A DNA stretch of 7,578 nt, from positions 1 through 7,578 of the forward strand of contig JAZNIM010000241.1 of NCBI GenBank assembly GCA_045577475.1. Reading direction: 5' to 3'. The position numbers were made by a program, and so were the translations under genes. Source of the stretch: UMGS1387 sp045577475 (GTDB lineage Bacteria; Bacillota; Clostridia; Oscillospirales; CAG-382). Each line of letters opens with the position of its first letter. Position 1 is the first letter of the stretch. Below the pieces are notes generated by a model that saw only the letters and a list, made by a program, of their open reading frames with translations, was not told where the DNA came from and did no database searches. Below are positions 1 through 5,698 of the stretch, piece by piece.

Positions 1-149
1 ACATCACAATATCCGGTGCTGACAAGCAGAGAGTCGGCGAGGTTGCAGCTATCATCAGAAGCAAGAGACCCCCCGAACCCTACCACGGCAAGAGGATCAA
101 GAATGTTGAAGAGCATATCAGACGTAAGTCCGGTAAGGCCGGCAAGTAA
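1..149 (+). CDS. rplF: 50S ribosomal protein L6, C-terminal 48 residues (5' truncated by window edge)
   Basis: This is the tail of the large-subunit protein L6, which binds 23S rRNA near the base of the L7/L12 stalk. The reading frame enters at base 3 and stops at TAA 147-149, followed at once by TAG (tandem stops). The visible part starts at ISGADKQRVGEVAA and runs through the family's RPPEPYHGK motif to a basic RRKSGKAGK end. This is the standard end of the second L6 domain, including the SGADKQxVG helix. The motif that is usually GKGIRY or GKGVKY reads GKRIKN here, a small departure. rplR follows 21 bases downstream, the normal spc-operon order. The identification is secure, but the rest of the gene lies outside the window. 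Confidence 0.96.
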   Translation, partial: ITISGADKQRVGEVAAIIRSKRPPEPYHGKRIKNVEEHIRRKSGKAGK

Positions 150-170
150 TAGAGAAGGGAGTGCAGATAA

Positions 171-530
171 ATGTTTACAAGAAAAGACAGTAATATTCAG
201 CGTAAAAAGAGACATACAAGAGTCCGCGGAAAAATCAGCGGCACTGCATCCCGTCCGCGTCTGTGCGTATATCGCTCACTCAGCAATATCTATGCGCAGA
301 TTATTGACGACACATGTGGCAAGACCTTAGTTAGCTGTGCATCCAACGAAAAGGAATTCGCAATGTACGGCGGTAACAAGGAAGCAGCCAAGAAGGTTGG
401 CGAAGCAGTTGCAATGCGCGCAATCGAAAAGGGTATCACCGAAGTTGTATTCGACAGAGGCGGATACATCTACCACGGACGCGTTAAGGAACTCGCAGAA
501 GGCGCACGTGAAGGCGGATTAAAATTCTAA
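171..530 (+). CDS. rplR: 50S ribosomal protein L18
   Basis: L18 binds 5S rRNA and, with L5, anchors it in the central protuberance of the large subunit. The product is 119 residues, the usual length. A basic, flexible N-terminus (about residues 1-27, rich in Lys/Arg) leads into RPRLCVYRSLSNIYAQ (28-43), the family's core strand-helix region. The protein ends with the hallmark VFDRGGYIYHGRVKELA (93-109) and GAREGGLKF at the C-terminus. The ATG at 171 has AAGGGAG at 155-161, nine bases upstream, and the N-terminus MFTRKD begins where Firmicutes L18 proteins begin. rplF lies just upstream, and the stop codon TAA 528-530 overlaps the ribosome-binding site of rpsE, which suggests translational coupling. 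Nothing is truncated. Confidence 0.98.
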   Translation: MFTRKDSNIQRKKRHTRVRGKISGTASRPRLCVYRSLSNIYAQIIDDTCGKTLVSCASNEKEFAMYGGNKEAAKKVGEAVAMRAIEKGITEVVFDRGGYIYHGRVKELAEGAREGGLKF

Positions 531-541
531 GGAGGGTAAAT

Positions 542-1048
542 ATGGCTAGAAATATAGACCCTGCAACACTGGGCGAGCTTACCGAAACAGTCGTAGAAAC
601 CAGAAGAGTTTCCAAGACAGTTAAGGGCGGACGTATCATGCGTTTTGCTGCAGTAGTTGTAGTAGGAGACCAGAACGGTCATGTTGGCTACGGTATCGGT
701 AAGTCTGCCGAAGTACCCGAAGCTATCAGAAAAGCAATTGAGGATGCAAAGAAAAACATCATCGAAGTATCCCTCAAGAACACAACAATACCCCACGAAA
801 TCGTTGGTGAATTCGGTGCGGCAAGAGTTCTTCTTAAGCCCGCAGCAGAAGGTACCGGAGTTATCGCAGGCGGTACGGTTCGTGCAGTTGTTGAAGCAGC
901 AGGTATCAAGAACGTAAGAGCTAAGTGCCTGAGAAGCAACAACAAGATTAACGTAGTTAAGGCAACCTTCGAGGGCCTTGCAAACATCAGAAGCGCTGAA
1001 CAGGTTGCTAAGATGAGAGGCAAGTCCGTTGAAGAAATCATAGGCTAA
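542..1048 (+). CDS. rpsE: 30S ribosomal protein S5
   Basis: S5 lies on the back of the 30S body and affects decoding accuracy and mRNA unwinding; the loop near its N-terminus is where spectinomycin-resistance changes occur in this family. The protein is 168 residues. The N-terminal double-stranded-RNA-binding-like domain (about 13-76) contains the VKGGR loop (27-31) and GYGIGKSAEVPEAI (49-62). The C-terminal domain (about 85-155) contains PAAEGTGVIAGGTVRAV (100-116) and NVVKATFEGL (137-146). The VKGGR loop is intact, so the sequence gives no sign of spectinomycin resistance. The start ATG 542 follows AAGGAGGG (529-536), which overlaps the rplR stop. The TAA 1046-1048 in turn overlaps the AAGGAGGT serving rpmD. 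Confidence 0.98.
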   Translation: MARNIDPATLGELTETVVETRRVSKTVKGGRIMRFAAVVVVGDQNGHVGYGIGKSAEVPEAIRKAIEDAKKNIIEVSLKNTTIPHEIVGEFGAARVLLKPAAEGTGVIAGGTVRAVVEAAGIKNVRAKCLRSNNKINVVKATFEGLANIRSAEQVAKMRGKSVEEIIG

Positions 1049-1061
1049 GGAGGTAGCAGCA

Positions 1062-1244
1062 ATGTCAAAGGTAAGAATTACATTAAAGAAAAGCCTTATC
1101 GGCCGTAAAGCTAACCAGATTGCTACAGCAAACTCTTTGGGCCTTCGCAAGATAGACGATACAACAGTTCAGGAGCTTAACGCAGCAACACAGGGCAAAA
1201 TCAACGTTATCTCCCACCTTGTATCCGTAGAACAGGAGGGCTAA
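1062..1244 (+). CDS. rpmD: 50S ribosomal protein L30
   Basis: This is a small, 60-residue large-subunit protein. It begins MSKVRITLKKSLIGRKANQI, matching the L30 pattern of a beta strand followed by xSxIGR and a helix. It continues with TANSLGLRKIDDTTVQ, the conserved LGLxKxxxTVxx region, and ends with VSHLVSVE-type residues (ISHLVSVEQEG). Length and composition are normal for bacterial L30, which lacks the extension of archaeal and eukaryotic L7. An AAGGAGGT at 1047-1054 lies seven bases before ATG 1062. The next ribosome-binding site, AGGAGGG 1234-1240, is inside the last codons of this gene, so rplO initiation probably depends on ribosomes finishing rpmD. Confidence 0.97.
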   Translation: MSKVRITLKKSLIGRKANQIATANSLGLRKIDDTTVQELNAATQGKINVISHLVSVEQEG

Positions 1245-1247
1245 TCA

Positions 1248-1691
1248 ATGAAACTTCATGAATTATCTCCCGCAGCCGGCTCCTCCAAGAAGGCTTGGAG
1301 AAAAGGTCGTGGACACGGTTCCGGTAACGGCAAGACTGCAGGTCGCGGTCATAAGGGTCAGAACGCTCGTACAGGCGGCGGTGTAAGACCCGGTTTTGAA
1401 GGCGGTCAGATTCCGCTTTACAGAAGACTTCCCAAGAGAGGCTTTACAAATGACATGTTCAAGAAGGAATATGCAATCATCAATGTAGAGGCTCTTGATA
1501 AGTTCAACGATGGCGAAACAGTATCCATCGAAACTCTCGTTGAGCAGGGCATCGTAAAGAAAGAGCTTTGCGGACTTAAAGTACTCGGCAGAGGTGAAAT
1601 CACTAAAAAGCTTACCGTTAAAGCGACAATATTCTCCGCAGGAGCAAAGGAGAAAATCGAAGCCGCAGGCGGAAAGGCTGAGGTGATCTAA
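1248..1691 (+). CDS. rplO: 50S ribosomal protein L15
   Basis: L15 is a late-assembly, rRNA-threading protein of the large subunit. The 147-residue product has the typical long, unstructured, glycine- and arginine-rich N-terminal half, with GRGHGSGNGKTAGRGHKGQ (20-38), the GGGVRPGFEGGQIPLYRRLPKRGF signature (43-66) and few hydrophobic residues. A compact C-terminal domain follows, with VEALDKF, LCGLKVLGRGE and the closing AGAKEKIEAAGGKAEVI. The ATG at 1248 is seven bases after AGGAGGG (1234-1240). The 3' end is dual-purpose: bases 1680-1688, coding for its last residues, also form the ribosome-binding site of secY, and only one base separates TAA 1689-1691 from the secY GTG. Confidence 0.98.
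   Translation: MKLHELSPAAGSSKKAWRKGRGHGSGNGKTAGRGHKGQNARTGGGVRPGFEGGQIPLYRRLPKRGFTNDMFKKEYAIINVEALDKFNDGETVSIETLVEQGIVKKELCGLKVLGRGEITKKLTVKATIFSAGAKEKIEAAGGKAEVI
1680..1688 (+). promoter_or_regulatory. Extended Shine-Dalgarno of secY, embedded in rplO
   Basis: GAGGTGATC is nine continuous bases of the AAGGAGGTGATC sequence complementary to the bacterial 16S rRNA 3' end. It lies inside the last codons of rplO, four bases before the GTG start at 1693. It explains why a GTG codon with no spacer after the previous gene can start secY, and it makes translational coupling to rplO likely (inference). Confidence 0.8.
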
Positions 1692-1692
1692 G

Positions 1693-2982
1693 GTGCTGAA
1701 GACATTAAAGAACGCTTGGAAAATCGCAGAACTGAGAAGTAAGCTTGTATTTACAATCGTAATCATAGCACTTTACAGACTCGGTTCGGTAGTTCCGGTT
1801 CCCTATATCAATGCAAGTGCTCTCGGAAGCCTTTTTGAGGGACAGAGCATCTTCACATACTTCAACCTTATTTCAGGTGATGCATTGTCAAAGGCAACTC
1901 TGTTCGCTCTCTCAATTTCACCTTATATCACAGCATCAATCGTTATCCAGCTTCTTACAATCGCTATTCCTGCTCTTGAAAGACTTTCCAAGGAAGGTCC
2001 TGAAGGCAGAAAGAAGCTTACTCAGATTACCAGATACTGCACAGTAGGTCTTGCACTTCTCACCAGCTTCGGTTACTACACATACCTCAGAAGCATGGAA
2101 GGCATCCTCGTTTCCGGTGCAGATAAGTTCGGATTTGAAGCAATCGTTATTATCACTTGCTACTGCGCAGGTGCTGCTATCATTATGTGGCTGGCAGAAA
2201 AGATTAATGACCACGGTATCGGTAACGGTATCTCCATTATCCTCTTTGCCAACATCGCAGCAAGCCTTCCCAACATCCTTATGACTGCTTTCGGTCAGGT
2301 TGGTACAAGTGCAATCGGTATCCTCGTTCCTGTTGTTACAATTGCAATCATCGCAGCAATGATTATCTTCGTTGTTTACGTAACTAACGCAGAACGCAGA
2401 ATCCCCGTTCAGTATGCAAAGCGTCAGGTTGGAAGAAGAATGTACGGCGGTCAGAACACCTACATTCCCATGAAGCTGAACATGTCAGGCGTTATGCCTA
2501 TCATCTTCGCAGGCTCCATCGCTTCCATCCCTGCAACAATTGCTATGATTATCAAGCCTAAGGCAGGCGGAGTTTGGGACTTTATCGTAAATAAAATCTT
2601 CAACTACTCCTCACCCGTATACATGGTAATCTACTTCCTTCTCATTATCGCCTTTTCTTATTTCTATCTTGCAATTTCATTCAATCCTGTTGAAATTTCA
2701 AATAACCTTAAGAACAACGGCGGTTCAGTACCCGGTATCCGTCCCGGTAAGCCTACTACCGACTATATCACAAGAATTCTTGGTAAAGTAACTCTTATCG
2801 GTGCAATATTCCTCGGTATTATCGCAACACTTCCTCTGCTTGCAGGTATCGGAAACGGTCCTCTCGCAGGTCTTGCATTCGGCGGTTCTTCACTGCTGAT
2901 TCTCGTAAGCGTTGCACTTGAAACTCAGAAGGAACTCGAAGCACAGATGACAATGCGTCATTATAAGGGCTTCCTTGACTAA
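1693..2982 (+). CDS. secY: Protein translocase subunit SecY
   Basis: SecY is the channel-forming membrane subunit of the SecYEG translocon, moving unfolded preproteins across, or into, the cytoplasmic membrane with SecA or the ribosome. The 429 residues match the Firmicutes length (about 430) and show ten hydrophobic spans. The first is about 17-35, followed by a plug-like periplasmic loop and SPYITASIVIQLL (76-88). Other landmarks are PEGRKKLTQITRY (103-115), GIGNGISIILFANI (175-188), RRIPVQYAKRQVGRRMYGG (235-253), KLNMSGVMPIIFA (261-273), and the C5 loop PGIRPGKPTTDYI (347-359) that contacts SecA and ribosomes. The tail ends MRHYKGFLD. The start is GTG 1693, chosen because MLKTLKNAWKI matches SecY N-termini and the site has a strong ribosome-binding site. 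All landmarks are intact. Confidence 0.98.
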   Translation: MLKTLKNAWKIAELRSKLVFTIVIIALYRLGSVVPVPYINASALGSLFEGQSIFTYFNLISGDALSKATLFALSISPYITASIVIQLLTIAIPALERLSKEGPEGRKKLTQITRYCTVGLALLTSFGYYTYLRSMEGILVSGADKFGFEAIVIITCYCAGAAIIMWLAEKINDHGIGNGISIILFANIAASLPNILMTAFGQVGTSAIGILVPVVTIAIIAAMIIFVVYVTNAERRIPVQYAKRQVGRRMYGGQNTYIPMKLNMSGVMPIIFAGSIASIPATIAMIIKPKAGGVWDFIVNKIFNYSSPVYMVIYFLLIIAFSYFYLAISFNPVEISNNLKNNGGSVPGIRPGKPTTDYITRILGKVTLIGAIFLGIIATLPLLAGIGNGPLAGLAFGGSSLLILVSVALETQKELEAQMTMRHYKGFLD

Positions 2983-3009
2983 TCCACACATTAAAAAGAG
3001 GAACATTCA

Positions 3010-3642
3010 ATGAATATTATATTTTTTGGAGCTCCCGGTGCGGGTAAAGGAACACAGGCTGAAATAGTCAGCGAAAAGCTTAATATACCTACAATCTCAA
3101 CTGGTGCCATCATCAGAGCCGCTATAAAGGGCGGAACCGAAATGGGCAAGTCCGCACAGAGCTACATCGAAAAGGGTGCTCTTGTGCCGGATGAGGTTGT
3201 AATCGGTATTATAAAGGATAGACTTGACGAGGACGACTGCAAAAACGGATTTATTCTGGATGGTTTTCCCAGAACAATCCCTCAGGCAGAAGCTCTTGAC
3301 AAGATGGGTGTGAGAATTGATACGGTTCTCGAAATCCATGTGCCGGACGAGGAAATCGTAACACGCATGAGCGGAAGACGAGTTTGCTCCAAGTGCGGTG
3401 CAACCTATCATACAAAGTATAATCCTTCCACCAAGGGTGATATGTGCGACAAGTGCGGCGAAGCTCTTTCAATCAGAAAGGACGACGACCCTGAGGTTGT
3501 AAAGTCAAGACTTGTTGTTTATCACAACGAAACCGAACCCCTTAAAGAGTACTACGGCAAAAAAGGTCTTGTAAAGACTGTTGTGGGTCAGGAAAAGCTT
3601 GAGGACACAACTAAGCTTACTCTTGAGGCTCTCGGTATCTGA
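3010..3642 (+). CDS. adk: Adenylate kinase, zinc-lid type
   Basis: Cytosolic enzyme interconverting ATP + AMP and 2 ADP, the main adenylate energy balancer. The 210-residue protein has the P-loop GAPGAGKGT (7-15), the AMP-binding segment STGAIIRAAI (30-39), LDGFPRT (83-89) and the RMSGRR lid entrance (119-124). The long lid carries four cysteines, C126-x2-C129 and C146-x2-C149, a complete structural zinc site as in several Gram-positive kinases. After the lid come RKDDDPEVVKSRL (156-168) and Y171, typical for the family. Position 33 is Ala where many relatives have Asp (STGD). The start ATG 3010 has a moderate AAGAGGA at 2996-3002, seven bases upstream. It sits 27 bases after secY and 11 before map, its common neighbours in bacterial spc operons. 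Confidence 0.98.
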   Translation: MNIIFFGAPGAGKGTQAEIVSEKLNIPTISTGAIIRAAIKGGTEMGKSAQSYIEKGALVPDEVVIGIIKDRLDEDDCKNGFILDGFPRTIPQAEALDKMGVRIDTVLEIHVPDEEIVTRMSGRRVCSKCGATYHTKYNPSTKGDMCDKCGEALSIRKDDDPEVVKSRLVVYHNETEPLKEYYGKKGLVKTVVGQEKLEDTTKLTLEALGI

Positions 3643-3653
3643 GGCAAAAACTG

Positions 3654-4403
3654 ATGATACTTTTAAAAAACGACGAAGATTTACTTCTTATGCGTAAGGC
3701 GGGGGAAATCACGGCAGGTGCACTTAATACCGCCCGTGAGCTTGTCCGTCCGGGCGAATCGCTTATCGCTATTGATAAGGCAATTCGAAAGTATATCGAA
3801 AAGTGCGGTGCAAAGCCTTCCTTTCTCGGTTACGGCGGCTTCCCTGCAAGTGCATGCATAAGCGTTAACGAAGAAGTAATTCACGGCATACCTTCCGACA
3901 GACGTCTGGAGGAGGGAGACCTTGTTAAAGTCGATGTGGGTACTTTTTATAAGGGCTTTCACGGAGATGCGGCAAGAACCTTCTTCTGCGGGAATGTCAG
4001 CGAGGAAGCAAAAAGGCTTGAGGAAATAACTCGGCTGAGCTTCTTTGAAGGAATTAAGTATGCGGACAGCCGATACAGAATCGGCGATATATCAAATGCG
4101 GTACAGATGTTTGCAGAAAATGCAGGCTTCTCCGTGGTAAGACAATATGTAGGTCACGGAGTGGGGAAAAATCTTCACGAGGATCCCGAGGTTCCGAATT
4201 TCGGAAAGGCGGGTAAGGGACCGAGAATCTACGAGGGTATGACTCTTGCAATTGAACCAATGATCAATGCGGGAACATACGACGTTGAGGTTCTTGATAA
4301 CGACTGGACGGTTGTGACTCTTGACGGAATGCTTTCCGCTCATTATGAAAACACCGTTGCAATAGGTCCTAACGGAGCAGAAATACTCACAAGTACCGGC
4401 TGA
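3654..4403 (+). CDS. map: Methionine aminopeptidase, type I
   Basis: Removes the initiator methionine from new proteins, after deformylation, when the second residue is small. The 249-residue protein is a minimal type I enzyme: it has the pita-bread metallopeptidase fold alone, with no N-terminal zinc-finger or SH3-binding extension. All five metal ligands can be assigned: D94 (KVDVG), D105 (HGDAART), H168 (GHGVG), E201 (IEPM) and E232 (HYENT). Substrate-site histidines H77 (VIHGIP) and H175 (NLHEDP) are also present. The start ATG 3654 begins MILLKNDEDLLLMRKAG, matching family N-termini, but has only a weak purine stretch (GAGG 3641-3644) overlapping the adk stop. Initiation is therefore probably coupled to adk translation. 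Rarer codons (GGG, CGG, CGA) are visibly more common here than in the ribosomal genes, fitting lower expression. Confidence 0.97.
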   Translation: MILLKNDEDLLLMRKAGEITAGALNTARELVRPGESLIAIDKAIRKYIEKCGAKPSFLGYGGFPASACISVNEEVIHGIPSDRRLEEGDLVKVDVGTFYKGFHGDAARTFFCGNVSEEAKRLEEITRLSFFEGIKYADSRYRIGDISNAVQMFAENAGFSVVRQYVGHGVGKNLHEDPEVPNFGKAGKGPRIYEGMTLAIEPMINAGTYDVEVLDNDWTVVTLDGMLSAHYENTVAIGPNGAEILTSTG

Positions 4404-4414
4404 TTCATCAGAAT

Positions 4415-4420
4415 GGAGGG
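4415..4420 (+). promoter_or_regulatory. Ribosome-binding site that fixes the infA start
   Basis: GGAGGG lies seven bases before GTG 4428. The in-frame ATG at 4413 shares its G with this site, so that ATG cannot use it and has no purine-rich site of its own at the right distance. This favours GTG 4428 as the start of infA. Confidence 0.8.
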
Positions 4421-4427
4421 AATCATT

Positions 4428-4646
4428 GTGTCAAAGGATGACGTAATGGAATTTGAAGGAGTTGTAACGGAAGCACTTCCGAATGCAACATTTTTAGTAA
4501 AGCTTCCCAATGAGCATGTGGTAACAGCACATATTTCCGGCAAGCTCAGAATGAATTTCATAAAGATTTTGCCCGGAGATAAGGTGACGGTTGAGGTTTC
4601 AACTTACGACCTTACAAAGGGAAGAATAACTTGGAGAGCTAAGTAA
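4428..4646 (+). CDS. infA: Translation initiation factor IF-1
   Basis: IF-1 binds the A site of the 30S subunit with IF-2 and IF-3 during initiation. From GTG 4428 the product is 72 residues, the canonical length, starting MSKDDVMEFEGVVTEALPNA. It is a single OB-fold (S1-like) domain with F22 and V24 in the second strand, HVVTAHISGKLR (30-41), IKILPGDKVTVEVS (45-58) and the family end YDLTKGRITWR (60-70). An in-frame ATG at 4413 would add five residues (MEGII), giving 77, but it overlaps the Shine-Dalgarno sequence and no family member needs that extension. The gene starts 24 bases after map ends. Its TAA (4644-4646) lies within a hairpin that precedes rpmJ. Confidence 0.96.
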   Translation: MSKDDVMEFEGVVTEALPNATFLVKLPNEHVVTAHISGKLRMNFIKILPGDKVTVEVSTYDLTKGRITWRAK

Positions 4647-4665
4647 ATTTAAATTACTTGTGCTC
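4636..4665 (+). other. Imperfect hairpin spanning the infA stop, upstream of rpmJ
   Basis: Bases 4636-4639 (GAGC) pair with 4662-4665 (GCTC), T4640 can wobble-pair with G4660, T4661 is bulged, and 4641-4646 (AAGTAA) pair with 4654-4659 (TTACTT). The loop is seven A/T bases. That gives eleven pairs, worked out by hand. No run of T follows, so it is not an intrinsic terminator. It ends eight bases before the rpmJ ribosome-binding site. A role in mRNA stability, processing or coupling is possible but unproven. Confidence 0.5.
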
Positions 4666-4687
4666 CATATAACAGGAGGATTTCAAA

Positions 4688-4801
4688 ATGAAAGTTAAGC
4701 CTTCGGTAAAGAAAATATGCGAAAAGTGCAAGATAATCAAAAGACATGGCATCATTATGGTTATCTGCGAAAACCCGAAGCATAAGCAGAGACAGGGCTA
4801 A
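4688..4801 (+). CDS. rpmJ: 50S ribosomal protein L36, zinc-binding form
   Basis: This is one of the smallest ribosomal proteins, packed against 23S rRNA of the large subunit. The 37-residue product MKVKPSVKKICEKCKIIKRH continues to VICENPKHKQRQG, which is the L36 pattern at exactly the usual length. The zinc ligands C11, C14, C27 and H32 are all present, so this is the 'C+' (zinc-ribbon) form rather than the cysteine-free paralogue made under zinc shortage. The start ATG 4688 has a strong AGGAGGA (4674-4680) seven bases upstream. It occupies the standard place between infA and rpsM. The reading frame is short but unmistakable. Confidence 0.98.
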   Translation: MKVKPSVKKICEKCKIIKRHGIIMVICENPKHKQRQG

Positions 4802-4846
4802 AATGCCCATAATGCGTCAGACGACGAGAAAACGAGGTGTAAATAA

Positions 4847-5215
4847 ATGGCACGTATATCAGGCGTTGACCTTCCCAGAGAAAAGAGAGTTGAAATAGGT
4901 CTCACTTATATCTACGGAATCGGTCTTACAAGCTCAAAAGACATACTTGCAAAAACAGGAATTAATCCTGACACAAGAGTTAAGGACCTTACAGAGGACG
5001 ATGTAGCAAAGCTTCGTGAAGTTATTGAACACGAATACACCGTTGAAGGTGACCTTCGCAGAAACGTAGCTCTCAACATCAAGCGTCTTGTTGAAATTGA
5101 TGCTTACAGAGGAATCAGACACCGCAAGGGTCTTCCCGTAAGAGGTCAGAGAACAAAGACCAACGCAAGAACACGTAAGGGTCCTGCAAAGACAATCGCT
5201 AACAAGAAGAAGTAA
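4847..5215 (+). CDS. rpsM: 30S ribosomal protein S13
   Basis: S13 sits in the head of the 30S subunit, contacting the P-site tRNA and the B1 intersubunit bridges. The 122-residue protein starts MARISGVDLPREKRVEIGLTYIYGIG, diagnostic for S13. It has the helix-turn-helix-like body (about 15-85, with DLRRNVALNIKRL at 69-81) and the long basic tail RHRKGLPVRGQRTKTNARTR (91-110), finishing in NKKK. The start ATG 4847 has GAGGTG (4834-4839) seven bases upstream. The 45-base gap after rpmJ holds only this site and a four-pair hairpin. In Escherichia coli the S4 repressor binds the rpsM leader, but no comparable large pseudoknot is evident here, consistent with control lying elsewhere. Confidence 0.98.
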   Translation: MARISGVDLPREKRVEIGLTYIYGIGLTSSKDILAKTGINPDTRVKDLTEDDVAKLREVIEHEYTVEGDLRRNVALNIKRLVEIDAYRGIRHRKGLPVRGQRTKTNARTRKGPAKTIANKKK

Positions 5216-5239
5216 TCAAGAAAGGAGTGACATCAACCA

Positions 5240-5635
5240 ATGGCAACAACTAAGAAAACAGTAGGTAAGAAGCGCCGCGAGCGTAAGAACGTTGAAAAGG
5301 GCAGTGCTCATATCCGTTCTACCTTCAACAACACAATCGTTACACTTACAGATTTAAACGGTAACGCACTTTCCTGGGCATCTGCCGGTGAAATGGGCTT
5401 CAAGGGCTCAAGAAAGTCAACTCCTTACGCTGCACAGACAGCTGCAGAAACAGCAGCAAAGGCAGCTATGGAACACGGTCTTAAGACTGTTGAGGTTTAT
5501 ATCAAGGGCCCCGGTCAGGGACGTGAATCTGCAATCAGAGCACTCCAGACAGCAGGTCTTGAAATCGTATCCATCAAGGACGTAACACCTATTCCCCATA
5601 ACGGATGCCGTCCCCCCAAGCGTAGACGCGTTTAA
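5240..5635 (+). CDS. rpsK: 30S ribosomal protein S11
   Basis: S11 forms part of the 30S platform near the mRNA exit channel and the E site. The 131-residue protein has a lysine/arginine-rich N-terminal extension (1-20), then GSAHIRSTFNNTIVTLTDLNG (21-41), the ASAGEMGFKGSRKSTPYAAQ region (48-66), the VEVYIKGPGQGRE segment (84-96) and the invariant end IPHNGCRPPKRRRV (118-131). The Asn-Gly in PHNG is the place where E. coli S11 carries an isoaspartate; the motif is conserved here. AAAGGAGTGA at 5221-5230 precedes ATG 5240. The gene lies 24 bases after rpsM and 63 bases before rpsD, an unusually long spacer for this operon. Confidence 0.98.
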   Translation: MATTKKTVGKKRRERKNVEKGSAHIRSTFNNTIVTLTDLNGNALSWASAGEMGFKGSRKSTPYAAQTAAETAAKAAMEHGLKTVEVYIKGPGQGRESAIRALQTAGLEIVSIKDVTPIPHNGCRPPKRRRV

Positions 5636-5636
5636 T

Positions 5637-5684
5637 CCGATAATCGGCATTATGGCAAAGACCATAGCCGCAAGAATGTTTTAA
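5637..5684 (+). promoter_or_regulatory. Structured rpsD leader, candidate S4 autoregulatory site
   Basis: The 63-base gap between rpsK and rpsD can fold in at least two competing ways. In one, CGGC 5645-5648 pairs with GCCG 5667-5670 and TATGG 5651-5655 pairs with CCATA 5662-5666, leaving a two-base bulge and the loop CAAAGA. In the other, ATAAT 5640-5644 pairs with ATTAT 5649-5653; its loop CGGC may then pair with GCCG 5667-5670, making a small pseudoknot. S4 is a known feedback repressor binding pseudoknot-like leaders in E. coli and in the Bacillus rpsD leader. That this element binds S4 is inference. No run of T follows, so it is not a terminator. Confidence 0.4.
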
Positions 5685-5698
5685 GGAGGAAAAGACAA

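Noticed and set aside
16..330. Plus-strand open frame overlapping the end of rplF and rplR
   Set aside because: It is out of frame with both well-identified ribosomal proteins and has no family features.
527..1150. Long antisense open frame (207 codons) covering rpsE
   Set aside because: It lies entirely opposite S5 and part of L30. Its composition (Cys, Asn, Ser rich, no family resemblance) is what the complement of codon-biased ribosomal genes gives; it has no ribosome-binding site of note.
1263..1766. Antisense open frame (167 codons) opposite rplO
   Set aside because: It mirrors the third-position bias of L15 and the start of secY; the product looks like no known protein and the true gene is certain on the other strand.
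4400..4411. Small inverted repeat CTGAT-TC-ATCAG at the map stop, considered as a terminator
   Set aside because: At most five pairs with a two-base loop, no T-tract, and the infA ribosome-binding site follows immediately.
4815..4826. Short hairpin CGTC-AGAC-GACG ahead of rpsM, considered as an S4 operator
   Set aside because: Four pairs is expected by chance, and there is no extended pseudoknot of the kind known in the E. coli rpsM leader.
4803..4846. ATG after rpmJ that opens a short frame running into rpsM
   Set aside because: No ribosome-binding site of its own, and it runs out of frame through the certain S13 start.
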